From Bdellovibrio sp. UBA4095 (GTDB lineage Bacteria > Bdellovibrionota > Bdellovibrionia > Bdellovibrionales > Bdellovibrionaceae): a stretch of 64,000 nucleotides of DNA. This document shows positions 51,224 through 59,959 of the stretch, piece after piece. The stretch is from assembly GCA_002381805.1 (NCBI GenBank), contig DFXZ01000004.1, forward strand, positions 1,196,085-1,260,084, given 5' to 3'. The notes beneath the pieces are model-generated. The model searched no databases and was not told the origin of the DNA. It saw only the letters and a program-made list of their open reading frames with translations. Both the position numbers and the translations under genes were made by a program. Positions within the stretch are counted from its first letter, which is position 1. Each line of letters starts with the position of its first letter.

Positions 51224-53434
51224 GTGAAAGCAGACAAGACCCATCTGGGTGATGATTTCCTTACTCCTGGCCCCCAGGAATTTAAAAAACGTCGCCGAGA
51301 GATTTTCATTATTCTCTTGGTGTCGTTCCTATTTGGTCTGCTTACTTGGTTTGAGATTCGGCTATTCGCGACCAGTCAGCAGTTGCCATTCGTACACAGT
51401 ATTTTCTTTTTTGGTCTCGTAAATTTTAATATTATTCTCTTGCTCCTTTTGCTTTTCATGATCTTCCGCAACGTTGTGAAAGTATTCGTGGAAAGGCAAG
51501 GGCGAGTTTTCGGTAGCAGTCTAAAAGCGAAGTTGATTGCCGCATTCGTAACGTTCAGCTTTGTACCGACCGTGCTGATGTTCATTATCTCGGTTTTCTA
51601 TATTAACTCGAGTTTCGATAAATGGTTCAGTGCGAAAATGGCTGGGGTTTTAAAAAGCTCCATCGAAGTCACGAACGCATACTATTTCAATGCTAAGAAA
51701 AAAAATTATCACTTCGCTCATCAAATTGCTGATGCCGTTCGCCCCTTAAGTAGCTCTGCTGATATCAAACGCAAAGTAATGACCTTGCAAAGAGAGTTCA
51801 GTTTGGATGCGGTGGAGTACTACCCTTCGCTTTTCGGCAAACGAATTGTGGTGGCAGCTGAGGATGACACTGTTCCGGTAGTACCAGCTGTTTCTCTGGA
51901 GTTCTTACAAAAAGGCGTCAAGATGCACGTTGAGGCCAGTATCATCCACCAGTTTGGTGATGGTAATTTGGTTCGAGTCATCGTTCCGGTGAAAGAGGGA
52001 ACTGACAAGGGTGCCATTGTCGTATCCAGCTTTTTACCCCTTTCGCTTATTTCCAAAATGAACGATATCTCGACTGCATATGACGAGTTCCGAGATATCA
52101 ATCCTCTGGAATATCCCCTCAAGTCGATTTATCTGATCATTTTGGTTTTAATGACTTTCGTGATCCTTTTGGCCGCTACTTGGTTTGGTTTTTATCTTGC
52201 TCGGCAATTGGCAATCCCAATTGTACAGTTGGGTCGTGCAACCAGAAGGGTCGCCGGTGGGGATTACACACCATTGACCATTCAGTCGGGCTCAGAAGAA
52301 ATCAATGATCTTATTAGCAGTTTCAATCAGATGACAGTGACTCTGGAGCGGACCTTGGTGGAATTGGACCAACATGCGCGTTACATCGATATTGTCCTGA
52401 AAAACGTCAGCGCCGGTGTGATCTCTGTGGATAAGTCTGGACGAGTGACCACGATCAATCGACATGCAGCTCAGTTACTAAAAGTCGATGCGGATCGATA
52501 CATTGGTCACTCCGTCAGGGAACTTTTAACATTAGAGTACTTCAGGACATTTGCAGAACTGCTCAAAAATATGCAGGACCACAAAATCGAGAGCTTGCAA
52601 AAAGAATTGCGTTTAAATGTTCAAGGTGAAGCAGTCCCTTTACAAATGAATCTTTCTATCTTAAAGGACGAAAAAGGCGAAGAGGTCGGTAAGATCTTAG
52701 TATTCGATGATATGACTCCGATCGTAAATGCCCAAAGAGCAGCAGCCTGGACTGAGGTGGCAAGACGTATCGCTCATGAAATCAAAAATCCGCTGACACC
52801 GATCAAGTTGTCAGCGGAAAGATTGCAAAGGAAGTTCGGCGGATCGATTACGGATCCGGCATTTTCAGAATGTACGACAATGATAGTTAAGCAAGTAGAT
52901 GGCTTGAAGAACTTGGTAAATGAATTTAGTAACTTTGCCAGATTACCCCAAGCCCGCCCAGTTGTTGCAAATCTGAACTCTGTCGTGCTGGAGTCTTTGG
53001 GGCTGTATCGCCAGGCGCATCCGCACATTGCATTCAAATTTAATGCTGATGAGGAGTTGCCGGAGTTTAAATTTGACCCGGATCAAATGAAACGAGTGTT
53101 GGTGAATCTCATTGATAATTCTGTCTCTGCAGTTTCAAAGGAGACAAATGCCACCGTCGAAATCACGACTCGCTATGATCGCGACATCAAAACCATGCGG
53201 CTTATGGTTTGTGACAACGGCGAGGGCATTTCAGTGACAGAGCGTAGTCGAATTTTCGAACCGTACTATTCAACTAAAGAGGGTGGTACAGGCCTGGGTT
53301 TGGCCATTGTAAAACGAATTATCGAGGATCACAGTGGATTTATTCGCGCAACAGCGAACGAACCCAAAGGTGTGAAAATGGTTATTGAGTTACCAGTGAA
53401 TGAAGTGGGCGCTTGGAAGCCTGCTGGAGAATAG
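51224..53434 (+). CDS. NtrY-like membrane sensor histidine kinase
   Basis: A 736-aa kinase. Three to four membrane segments lie in about residues 24-130 and 300-325 with a periplasmic sensor of about 170 residues between. HAMP (about 325-385), PAS (about 385-495), HisKA with phospho-acceptor His518 (RRIAHEIKNPLTPIKLSAER) and HATPase (NLIDNSVSA, DNGEGIS, GGTGLGLAIVKRI) follow, the order typical of NtrY. It starts with GTG two bases after ribH. The end overlaps nothing; the partner response regulator starts 13 bases later, so they form a two-component pair inside the rib-proS run. Confidence 0.9.
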   Translation: MKADKTHLGDDFLTPGPQEFKKRRREIFIILLVSFLFGLLTWFEIRLFATSQQLPFVHSIFFFGLVNFNIILLLLLLFMIFRNVVKVFVERQGRVFGSSLKAKLIAAFVTFSFVPTVLMFIISVFYINSSFDKWFSAKMAGVLKSSIEVTNAYYFNAKKKNYHFAHQIADAVRPLSSSADIKRKVMTLQREFSLDAVEYYPSLFGKRIVVAAEDDTVPVVPAVSLEFLQKGVKMHVEASIIHQFGDGNLVRVIVPVKEGTDKGAIVVSSFLPLSLISKMNDISTAYDEFRDINPLEYPLKSIYLIILVLMTFVILLAATWFGFYLARQLAIPIVQLGRATRRVAGGDYTPLTIQSGSEEINDLISSFNQMTVTLERTLVELDQHARYIDIVLKNVSAGVISVDKSGRVTTINRHAAQLLKVDADRYIGHSVRELLTLEYFRTFAELLKNMQDHKIESLQKELRLNVQGEAVPLQMNLSILKDEKGEEVGKILVFDDMTPIVNAQRAAAWTEVARRIAHEIKNPLTPIKLSAERLQRKFGGSITDPAFSECTTMIVKQVDGLKNLVNEFSNFARLPQARPVVANLNSVVLESLGLYRQAHPHIAFKFNADEELPEFKFDPDQMKRVLVNLIDNSVSAVSKETNATVEITTRYDRDIKTMRLMVCDNGEGISVTERSRIFEPYYSTKEGGTGLGLAIVKRIIEDHSGFIRATANEPKGVKMVIELPVNEVGAWKPAGE

Positions 53435-53447
53435 GAAAGAAGGTCGC

Positions 53448-54815
53448 ATGTCGACAAAGATTCTGATTATTGATGATGAGGCACCTATTAGAGATGTTTT
53501 GTCAGCTTCACTTAAAGATGAAGGCCACGATGTGATCCTTGCGCCCGATGGCGAGGCCGGACTGAAGGCAATTAAAGAACATTCGCCTGAAATAGTATTC
53601 CTCGACATCTGGATGCCGGGAAAGTACGACGGGATCGAAGTGTTAACGATGGCAAAAAAGACTTTCCCTCAAGTGGAATTTGTCATGATATCTGGTCACG
53701 GAACGATAGAGACGGCCGTAAAAGCCACCAAGCTTGGTGCTTGGGACTTTATTGAAAAGCCGCTTTCTATGGATAAGATTCTAATTATTATTTCAAATAT
53801 TCTAAGCTATCAGCAGCAAAAGGAAGAGAAAGTTCTGTTATTGAACAAGCTCCGTAAATCCATTGCTTTAATTGGCGAAGCGCCTTCTATCGTGTCCACC
53901 AAGCAGATCATTGCCAAAGTGGCGCCGACGGATTCCTGGGTGCTAATCCAAGGCGAACCGGGTACGGGAAAGCAACTTGCGGCTCAGAACATTCATTATA
54001 TGAGCTCGAGAGCCAGTCGTCCCTTTGTTGACATTGTCTGCGGCGGGATTCCGGAGGACTTACTCGAAGCGGAGATCTTTGGAATCGCAACAGGGGCTAT
54101 GCCGGGAGTTGATAAGACTCGGAAAGGTAAGTTAGATCTCGCTCAAAACGGGACAATTTATATCTCAGAGATTAGCGAGATGAATAAAGACGTGCAGGCA
54201 AAGCTGCTACGCTATTTGGATGAGAAAAAATATTCAAGAGTCGGTGGCGCTGAGTTGGTTGAAAATGACGTGCGAGTTATTGCCTCGTCCTCTAAAGACC
54301 TTCAAAAGGAAGTGAGAGAGGGCCGTTTTAGGGAAGACTTGTATCATCGCTTGAATGTGATTCCTTTTATGGTGCCCTCGTTACGGGAGCATCCAGAAGA
54401 CATTCCGGTTTTGGTTTCCTATTTCTCGGATAATATTTCTCGAGAAAGCGGTTACTTAAAAAAGGTATTTTCAGAGCAGGCCCTCGAAAAAATGGCCATC
54501 TATCAATGGCCCGGTAATGTTCGCGAGCTTAAGAATTTTATCGAGAGAGTTTACATTCTGACTCCTGGGGAGTTCGTAGACGTGCATGATGTCCGCTTTG
54601 CTGGACTTATCGATAAAGAAGACGAAAAAGCAGTCGCTATGAATGATCTTTCGACCTTCCGTGAGGCTCGTGCCCAATTTGAAAAAGAATATCTGCTTAG
54701 GAAGATCAATGAAAACAGCGGTAATATTAGTAAAACTGCAGAAGTCATTGGCTTGGAGCGAAGCTATCTACATCGCAAAATTAAAGCATTTGGAATTGAT
54801 ACCAGAGAGAACTAA
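53448..54815 (+). CDS. NtrX-like response regulator with a degenerate AAA+ domain
   Basis: A 455-aa regulator: receiver (1-120) with Asp53 in LDIWMP and Lys in FIEKPLS, AAA+ domain (about 140-375) and Fis-type helix-turn-helix (SGNISKTAEVIGLERSYLHR). Walker A is intact (GEPGTGKQ), and so is FREDLYHRLN. But the GAFTGA loop reads GAMPGV, Walker B reads IYISEISEM with Ser for the Asp, and the sensor I Asn in IAATN is replaced (IASSS). It probably cannot activate sigma54 and may act as a repressor or sigma70-type regulator, as some NtrX proteins do. An ATG at 53400 is too far from the AAGAAGG ribosome site. Confidence 0.88.
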   Translation: MSTKILIIDDEAPIRDVLSASLKDEGHDVILAPDGEAGLKAIKEHSPEIVFLDIWMPGKYDGIEVLTMAKKTFPQVEFVMISGHGTIETAVKATKLGAWDFIEKPLSMDKILIIISNILSYQQQKEEKVLLLNKLRKSIALIGEAPSIVSTKQIIAKVAPTDSWVLIQGEPGTGKQLAAQNIHYMSSRASRPFVDIVCGGIPEDLLEAEIFGIATGAMPGVDKTRKGKLDLAQNGTIYISEISEMNKDVQAKLLRYLDEKKYSRVGGAELVENDVRVIASSSKDLQKEVREGRFREDLYHRLNVIPFMVPSLREHPEDIPVLVSYFSDNISRESGYLKKVFSEQALEKMAIYQWPGNVRELKNFIERVYILTPGEFVDVHDVRFAGLIDKEDEKAVAMNDLSTFREARAQFEKEYLLRKINENSGNISKTAEVIGLERSYLHRKIKAFGIDTREN

Positions 54816-54830
54816 AAAAGGAAGCGCATC

Positions 54831-56573
54831 ATGAAATGGTCACAAAGTTATATTTACACTCTTAAAGAAGCCCCTTCTGATGCAGAGATCATCAGCCATA
54901 AGTTGATGATCCGTGCAGGAGTTATGAAAAAACTGGCTCCAGGCATTTTTACCTACGGAAACATTGGTCTCCGGGCCATTCGTAAATTTGAAAACATCAT
55001 TCGCGAAGAACTTAACAAGCGCGGCGGTGTTGAAGTGTTAATGCCAATGGTTCACCCTCGAGAGCTTTGGGAGGAAACGGGTCGTTGGAGTGAAATGGGC
55101 GATGGTTTGTTGAAATTCCGTAATCGAAATGAACATTGGTTCTGCCTGGGCGCGACCCACGAAGAAGCGGTCACAGATTATGTTCGCAATGATTTGAAAT
55201 CTTACAGAGACCTTCCTAAAAATATTTATCAGATTCAGACCAAGTATAGAGATGAGATCCGCCCTCGATTCGGCTTAATGCGTGGTCGTGAATTTATCAT
55301 GAAAGACGCCTATAGCTTTGATGCTGACCAGGCATCAGCTTTAAAGGCCTACGATCTTATGTATAATGCTTATCGGGCTGTCTTTGACCGGTTGGGATTA
55401 AATTATCGAATTGTTCAAGCAGATGCAGGTAATATTGGTGGATCCCAAACTCACGAGTTTCAGCTCCTAGCAGACGCTGGTGAAGACGCTCTGTTGGTAT
55501 CCGATACGACTGACTTCGCTGCGAATGTCGAAGTCTGCCCAGCAATTGATGCGGAAACATACGTTTCGAAGGATACGGAGCTTCGCGCACTTGAAAAATT
55601 CCCGACTCCAGGTCAGAAAACTATTGCGGATCTTGAAAAGTTCACAGGTGTTCCCGCTAAAGAGTTGGTCAAGACCCTCTTCTTTTCAGCTAATGAAGGT
55701 TTCGATCCTAAAGATAAGTCGCTAAAAGCATTCGCAGTGCTTTTAAGAGGAAGCGATGAGGTCAATCCTATCAAGGTGAAGAACCTTATTGGCCTGACTA
55801 ATCCGCCAATGATGTTAACAGACGATGAAGTACGCGAAGTCACGGGAGCATCCCCTGGTTCGTGTGGCCCCGTTGGCTTGCAAATTCCAGTGTACTTGGA
55901 TAACGGCGTGGCTCATCTTAAGAACTATATTGTCGGTGCAAACGAGGACGGTCATCATCTTAGGAATGTCAATCATGAGCGTGACTTTAAAGTAACGAAA
56001 GTTGCAGATCTGCGAATGGCAAAAGAAGGCGACAAGTGCCCTCAGTCTGACGGACTGTTAAAGTCGTATCGAGGAATTGAAGTTGGTCATGTGTTTTATC
56101 TCGGGACCAAATATTCCCAAAAGATGGGAGCCACATTTTTGGATGCCCAAGGGAAATCGCAACCATTCGAAATGGGTTGCTACGGAATTGGTGTGACTCG
56201 AACTGTACAAGCGGCGATTGAGCAATCGCATGATAAAGATGGGATCATTTGGCCTAAAGCTATAGCTCCTTTCCATGTTCATCTTTGTGTGCTGGATCCG
56301 AAAGACGCGGAATTGATGAAAGTGGCTGATAAGTTTTATCAAGATCTAGGAAGTGCAGGCATTGAAGTTCTTATGGATGATCGTGATGAGCGACCTGGGG
56401 TTAAGTTTAAAGATGCTGACTTGTTAGGTATGCCAGTGCGAGTTGTTCTAGGAAAACGTGGCCTAGACAATAATGAGATTGAAGTTGTGAACAGAAAAAC
56501 CAAAGATGTTCAGAAGATAACTCCTGATGCTTTGTTGCAGACTGTCCAAGTGACTTTGCAGACTCTAATATAA
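54831..56573 (+). CDS. proS: Prolyl-tRNA synthetase, bacterial type
   Basis: A 580-aa class II synthetase that charges tRNA-Pro. Motif 2 is in YRDEIRPRFGLMRGREFIMKD and motif 3 in FEMGCYGIGVTR. The insertion domain between (about residues 225-405) is the editing module seen in the long bacterial type (PAKELVKTLFF, then VRLLRGSDEVN-like and GASPGSCGPVG), which removes mischarged Ala. The start has AAGGAAG upstream, 15 bases after ntrX. A strong terminator follows. Confidence 0.95.
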   Translation: MKWSQSYIYTLKEAPSDAEIISHKLMIRAGVMKKLAPGIFTYGNIGLRAIRKFENIIREELNKRGGVEVLMPMVHPRELWEETGRWSEMGDGLLKFRNRNEHWFCLGATHEEAVTDYVRNDLKSYRDLPKNIYQIQTKYRDEIRPRFGLMRGREFIMKDAYSFDADQASALKAYDLMYNAYRAVFDRLGLNYRIVQADAGNIGGSQTHEFQLLADAGEDALLVSDTTDFAANVEVCPAIDAETYVSKDTELRALEKFPTPGQKTIADLEKFTGVPAKELVKTLFFSANEGFDPKDKSLKAFAVLLRGSDEVNPIKVKNLIGLTNPPMMLTDDEVREVTGASPGSCGPVGLQIPVYLDNGVAHLKNYIVGANEDGHHLRNVNHERDFKVTKVADLRMAKEGDKCPQSDGLLKSYRGIEVGHVFYLGTKYSQKMGATFLDAQGKSQPFEMGCYGIGVTRTVQAAIEQSHDKDGIIWPKAIAPFHVHLCVLDPKDAELMKVADKFYQDLGSAGIEVLMDDRDERPGVKFKDADLLGMPVRVVLGKRGLDNNEIEVVNRKTKDVQKITPDALLQTVQVTLQTLI

Positions 56574-56576
56574 ACT

Positions 56577-56605
56577 AAAAAAGGGCCTCGTAAGAGGCCC
56601 TTTTT
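56577..56605. terminator. Bidirectional terminator after proS
   Basis: A perfect 12-bp stem (AAAAAGGGCCTC with GAGGCCCTTTTT) with a GTAA loop lies between proS (plus) and the convergent L,D-transpeptidase gene (minus). It should end both. Confidence 0.9.
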
Positions 56606-56628
56606 AGTATATAAAACGATTTTAGAAT

Positions 56629-57381
56629 TTATTTAAATGCGTAGATCAAACTTCCACCTTTCAGGGTGTCGATCAACTTCTTATGATTGTCCATCGATAT
56701 TGCGGGACAGCCCCAGCTTCTTCCCTGCTTTATATTCGTATCCTGAACGTAGCTTGCTCCGTGAATGACGATGGCTCTTGCCCGTGCTCTTGAGTTCGTC
56801 GACGACTTTCCATCAAGTCTAAGTGAATACCCATTGCTACCATAATAGGTGTTATCAGTGATGTAGTAGCCCAGTGAAGACGCGTTTGAACCAGACAGAT
56901 TGCTAAACTTTTCTGCCATACCATCGTGATCGGCATCCGAACCTTTTCCGTGGGATACGTGAAGTGCCCAGACAGAGCCGTTGCTCATGTTAATAACGAA
57001 CAAACGTTTTTGCTTAGAGCTCTTGGAAAAATCCAAGAGTGTCAGATATTTCGAGTTCTTTAAAGAAGACTTGTTCTTATGGAAGTAAACAAGTGCGTTC
57101 TCAAGAGGTGCTGTTGGAACGATATTTTTTGGATCCAGATGTTGATAGTTCTGTAGAATCTGCTCCCTCTCTGAGACAGGAGTGGTTGGAACGGGATCCG
57201 TAATTTGTGGTCCGTCCGGAAGATTCGAAGATGAAGAATCTGTTTTTTCTGTCATCGGATCATCTGGTAGGGCCGGGCCTCCGCCACCATTGCCGCCACA
57301 AGCGACAAGTGTGAAAAATGTGGAAAGTACAACAACGGTTTTTGTAAATGAAAGGTTCTTAAGAGTATTGTTAGCTATCAT
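56629..57381 (-). CDS. Lipoprotein murein L,D-transpeptidase catalytic family (YkuD_2)
   Basis: A 250-aa protein with a lipobox LVAC followed by a Gly/Pro/Ser-rich linker (about 30-70). The C-terminal domain (about 80-250) has the YkuD_2 pattern: VSHGKGSDADHDG, SSLGYYITDNTYYGSNGYSL, RAIVIHGASYV with the active-site His, and GRSWGCPAIS with the catalytic Cys. These proteins form or remodel L,D-crosslinks in peptidoglycan. The start is set by GGAGG upstream. The gene is divergent from a second, classical L,D-transpeptidase 342 bases away. Confidence 0.85.
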   Translation of the reverse strand: MIANNTLKNLSFTKTVVVLSTFFTLVACGGNGGGGPALPDDPMTEKTDSSSSNLPDGPQITDPVPTTPVSEREQILQNYQHLDPKNIVPTAPLENALVYFHKNKSSLKNSKYLTLLDFSKSSKQKRLFVINMSNGSVWALHVSHGKGSDADHDGMAEKFSNLSGSNASSLGYYITDNTYYGSNGYSLRLDGKSSTNSRARARAIVIHGASYVQDTNIKQGRSWGCPAISMDNHKKLIDTLKGGSLIYAFK

Positions 57382-57723
57382 TTATCCTCCGTGAATAGTG
57401 AGCTGTTTCCTCGCAACCCAATCTACACAACGGATCTTGCTGTTCCGTAATTTTTCTTACTTGGAGGCAAAACTTCAGACCTTTCGGCTTGCTTTAATTG
57501 AGGCAGTCTCTGGAAAGGCGGGACCTAAGCTGAGTCAACAAACTCGATCAAGTAGATAAATCCGATCACAAACTGTTTATGCTCGGCTGTTAGAAACAAC
57601 GATGTGAACTGTCGAATTTCGTTCTGGCTTATCTCTGGAAAAGTACAAATCGCAACTGGACCAAAATCCCGACATAATCAGTTTCAGTAACCAACTAATC
57701 AAAAAAACTACGGAGGGTTTTTT
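57382..57723. other. Divergent gap between two L,D-transpeptidase genes
   Basis: No gene is supportable in these 342 bases. They hold the promoters of both divergent genes and the plus-strand GGAGGG ribosome site before 57724. I found no clear consensus promoter or strong palindrome. Confidence 0.5.
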
Positions 57724-58425
57724 ATGAATAAGGTGTTCGCGTCTGTATTGATCTTCTTTGTATCGCTAGCAGTTTCAGCGCAGGAGCGATCAGAGGCCGT
57801 TCCACTGGATGACCTGATGTCGCCGGACGAAATAGCAGAAGAGTCGGGATTTCCACGTACTGAGTATTCCGAAGTCGAGGTCAACAGCCTTCAGGAGCTT
57901 TATAATATCCAAGGTATCGATGTCACACGAGAGTACCCACTAGTCCTGTTTATTAATAAAGACTCATCGGGATCTTATGCACAGCGTATGAAGGTTATCG
58001 AAAATGGAGTTCATGTCGGAACTTGGAAAGTCAGCACAGGCAGAGAGCGCCGCGAGGTTGCAAAAAGTGGAAAAAAATATTTCTCATCAACTCCTGTGGG
58101 TTGGTTTACCCCTTACACCTTAAGACGCAATCACTATTCAAAAACCTGGCAGGCTCCTATGCCATTCAGTATTTTCTTTAATGGTGGAATTGCGATTCAT
58201 GCAACGACCCGTGGACACTATCGTGAGCTGGGATCACGTGCATCTGGCGGTTGCGTGCGGCTGACAAAGGATAACGCCGAGACACTCTTCGAAATGGTGT
58301 CGAAAGCAGGAAGAGGGCTGGTGCCCGTCGTGAAAAGAAATGGCGGTGTCGCTCGAGATTCTTCAGGCAACGTCATCAGAGAGGTAAAATGGAGAACACT
58401 GATTGTAGTTCAGAAGACTCGCTAA
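57724..58425 (+). CDS. L,D-transpeptidase (YkuD)
   Basis: A 233-aa exported enzyme with a signal peptide ending near AVSAQ. The YkuD domain (about 75-210) has YPLVLFINKDSSGSYAQRM at the start, His159 in GGIAIHATTRGHYRELG and the catalytic Cys177 in ASGGCVRLTKDN, the H-x..-SGGC-x-R signature. It crosslinks or modifies peptidoglycan at meso-DAP residues in the periplasm. Such enzymes are numerous in Bdellovibrio-like predators that remodel prey wall. The start has GGAGGG upstream, and the 3' end carries a small hairpin. Confidence 0.92.
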   Translation: MNKVFASVLIFFVSLAVSAQERSEAVPLDDLMSPDEIAEESGFPRTEYSEVEVNSLQELYNIQGIDVTREYPLVLFINKDSSGSYAQRMKVIENGVHVGTWKVSTGRERREVAKSGKKYFSSTPVGWFTPYTLRRNHYSKTWQAPMPFSIFFNGGIAIHATTRGHYRELGSRASGGCVRLTKDNAETLFEMVSKAGRGLVPVVKRNGGVARDSSGNVIREVKWRTLIVVQKTR

Positions 58426-58430
58426 AGAAG

Positions 58431-58462
58431 AGCCCGTCGATCAGGCGGGCTGCGCTTTTTTG
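58431..58462 (+). terminator. Hairpin after the L,D-transpeptidase gene
   Basis: AGCCCG pairs with CGGGCT around a 9-base loop, followed by TGCGCTTTTTTGG. It lies 5 bases after the stop and runs into the coding end of the convergent PAS gene. It should terminate plus-strand transcripts. Confidence 0.6.
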
Positions 58463-59796
58463 GAAGTCATCTCCGCGGCCAGGTCAAAAATAGCATCGAC
58501 ATCACCCGCAATGTGGCTGGCTTTCGATTGAACAATGACGCTGCTGTCCTGCATCTTCAATACGTTCTCGTGCAGCCCTGCCGTGGCACTCTGAAGTAGG
58601 TCTATGAAACGTCTCATTTCGTCGAGATAATGGACGAAAGTCTGTTTGACCTGATTGTCTCTTGAGGACTCTACGGCACCAATTTGCCGAATGACTTCAA
58701 GTCCCGTGGTAAACTTCTTAATATCCTGCATCTGTACGGAGATAGATTTCAAATCGACATCTAATACTGAAATCTCTTTTTCCAATCCCGCTGAATAAGT
58801 TCTAAAGAGGGCAGAGAAATGTTTGCGATTTTCCACGAGGCCCGCAAAAGCATTTTCTGATTCAATGTTTCGCAGAGATTCGCGGACGAAAAACTCCACC
58901 ATAAGCATTTGAGTCTGCAACGAGACTATTCTAAGTGCGCATTTCTGTACCACTTCGCTTAAAGTGTCGATGAACTCGCCAAGACCACTGATGTGAGTTT
59001 GGATGGTCTCAGAAAGAGATGAAAATTCTTTCGAAACGACGCCGAGACTGGCTACTCCGCTGCCAAACTTTGCGGCTGAGATTGTCATATTCAGAGCAAT
59101 ATATTTCAGGTTCCGGAACCCATCGTTTAGCGACTTCATGGTTTTAGAAAAGTACTGGTTTGCTTCTTGGAAGGACTGAATTCGTTGAAAACACTCTTGC
59201 AATTCTATAGCGGCTTTACTGCTAATTTCAGCAAGAGGAGTTGCCGAGAAAGAAATATTTGTGTGATTTGCATTGGTTTTTTCTTGAAGGGCGGACAGTT
59301 CTGTAAAAGCAGCATGAAGCATAAACTCGGTATAGTTGTTGAAGCCAGCTTTATTCAACTCTGCCATCAAGTAGGAGCCGGACTTTTCCATACCCCCTTC
59401 GGCTTCAACTTGAAGAGTTGATGCATATATGTTTTTTACTGCGGCAAGCAGTGACGAAGACGGTTTGATGCGAATTGATAGGTACCCTTCTGCAACAGGA
59501 AATGCGAAGGCGAGCACCCAGTAATAAGACCCGTCGGCAGCTAGGTTTTTTACGTAAGCAATAATGGGAGAATCCGTGTGTAAGGTATCCCAGAAAAGTT
59601 TAAACACAGAACGTGGCATATCGGGATGGCGAATTAGGCTGTGGGGCGCACCAATGAGTTTCTCTTGTGAATATTTACTGATACGAGTGAATACTTCATT
59701 GCCGAAGAGAATGACTCCGCGCTTATCAGTCACGCTGAAAAAAAGCTCGTCGAATTCAAATGGGTTTTCGGTCAAAGTAGCTACGGGTCTCTTCAT
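58441..59796 (-). CDS. Soluble PAS protein with an Aer-like sensor and long helices
   Basis: A 451-aa protein. Residues 10-125 form a PAS domain of the Aer type: FSVTDKRGVILFGNEVF, IRHPDMPRSVFKLFWDTL, then VKNLAADGSYYWVLAFAFPV, typical of FAD- or haem-binding aerotaxis sensors. The rest is almost fully helical with heptad-like repeats and no membrane segment or HAMP. A weak match to a methyl-accepting signalling tip is possible around SGVASLGVVSKEFSSLSETI, but I do not see the highly conserved hairpin tip. It may feed redox signals to a chemotaxis kinase or be a decoy or scaffold. Confidence 0.65.
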   Translation of the reverse strand: MKRPVATLTENPFEFDELFFSVTDKRGVILFGNEVFTRISKYSQEKLIGAPHSLIRHPDMPRSVFKLFWDTLHTDSPIIAYVKNLAADGSYYWVLAFAFPVAEGYLSIRIKPSSSLLAAVKNIYASTLQVEAEGGMEKSGSYLMAELNKAGFNNYTEFMLHAAFTELSALQEKTNANHTNISFSATPLAEISSKAAIELQECFQRIQSFQEANQYFSKTMKSLNDGFRNLKYIALNMTISAAKFGSGVASLGVVSKEFSSLSETIQTHISGLGEFIDTLSEVVQKCALRIVSLQTQMLMVEFFVRESLRNIESENAFAGLVENRKHFSALFRTYSAGLEKEISVLDVDLKSISVQMQDIKKFTTGLEVIRQIGAVESSRDNQVKQTFVHYLDEMRRFIDLLQSATAGLHENVLKMQDSSVIVQSKASHIAGDVDAIFDLAAEMTSKKAQPA

Positions 59797-59959
59797 TACA
59801 TACCTCAGCGCTCAGTTTAAGATAGCGAAAGTAAAAATACCATTTAAGAAGATAAACTGATCAATTTCAGGTCTTTACAAAACTGAAATATTTTCGGCTC
59901 TGGGTCCAGGTTGAGTATCCAAAGGTTAATTTCTCTCATAAAACGTCCGATAAAGTTGC

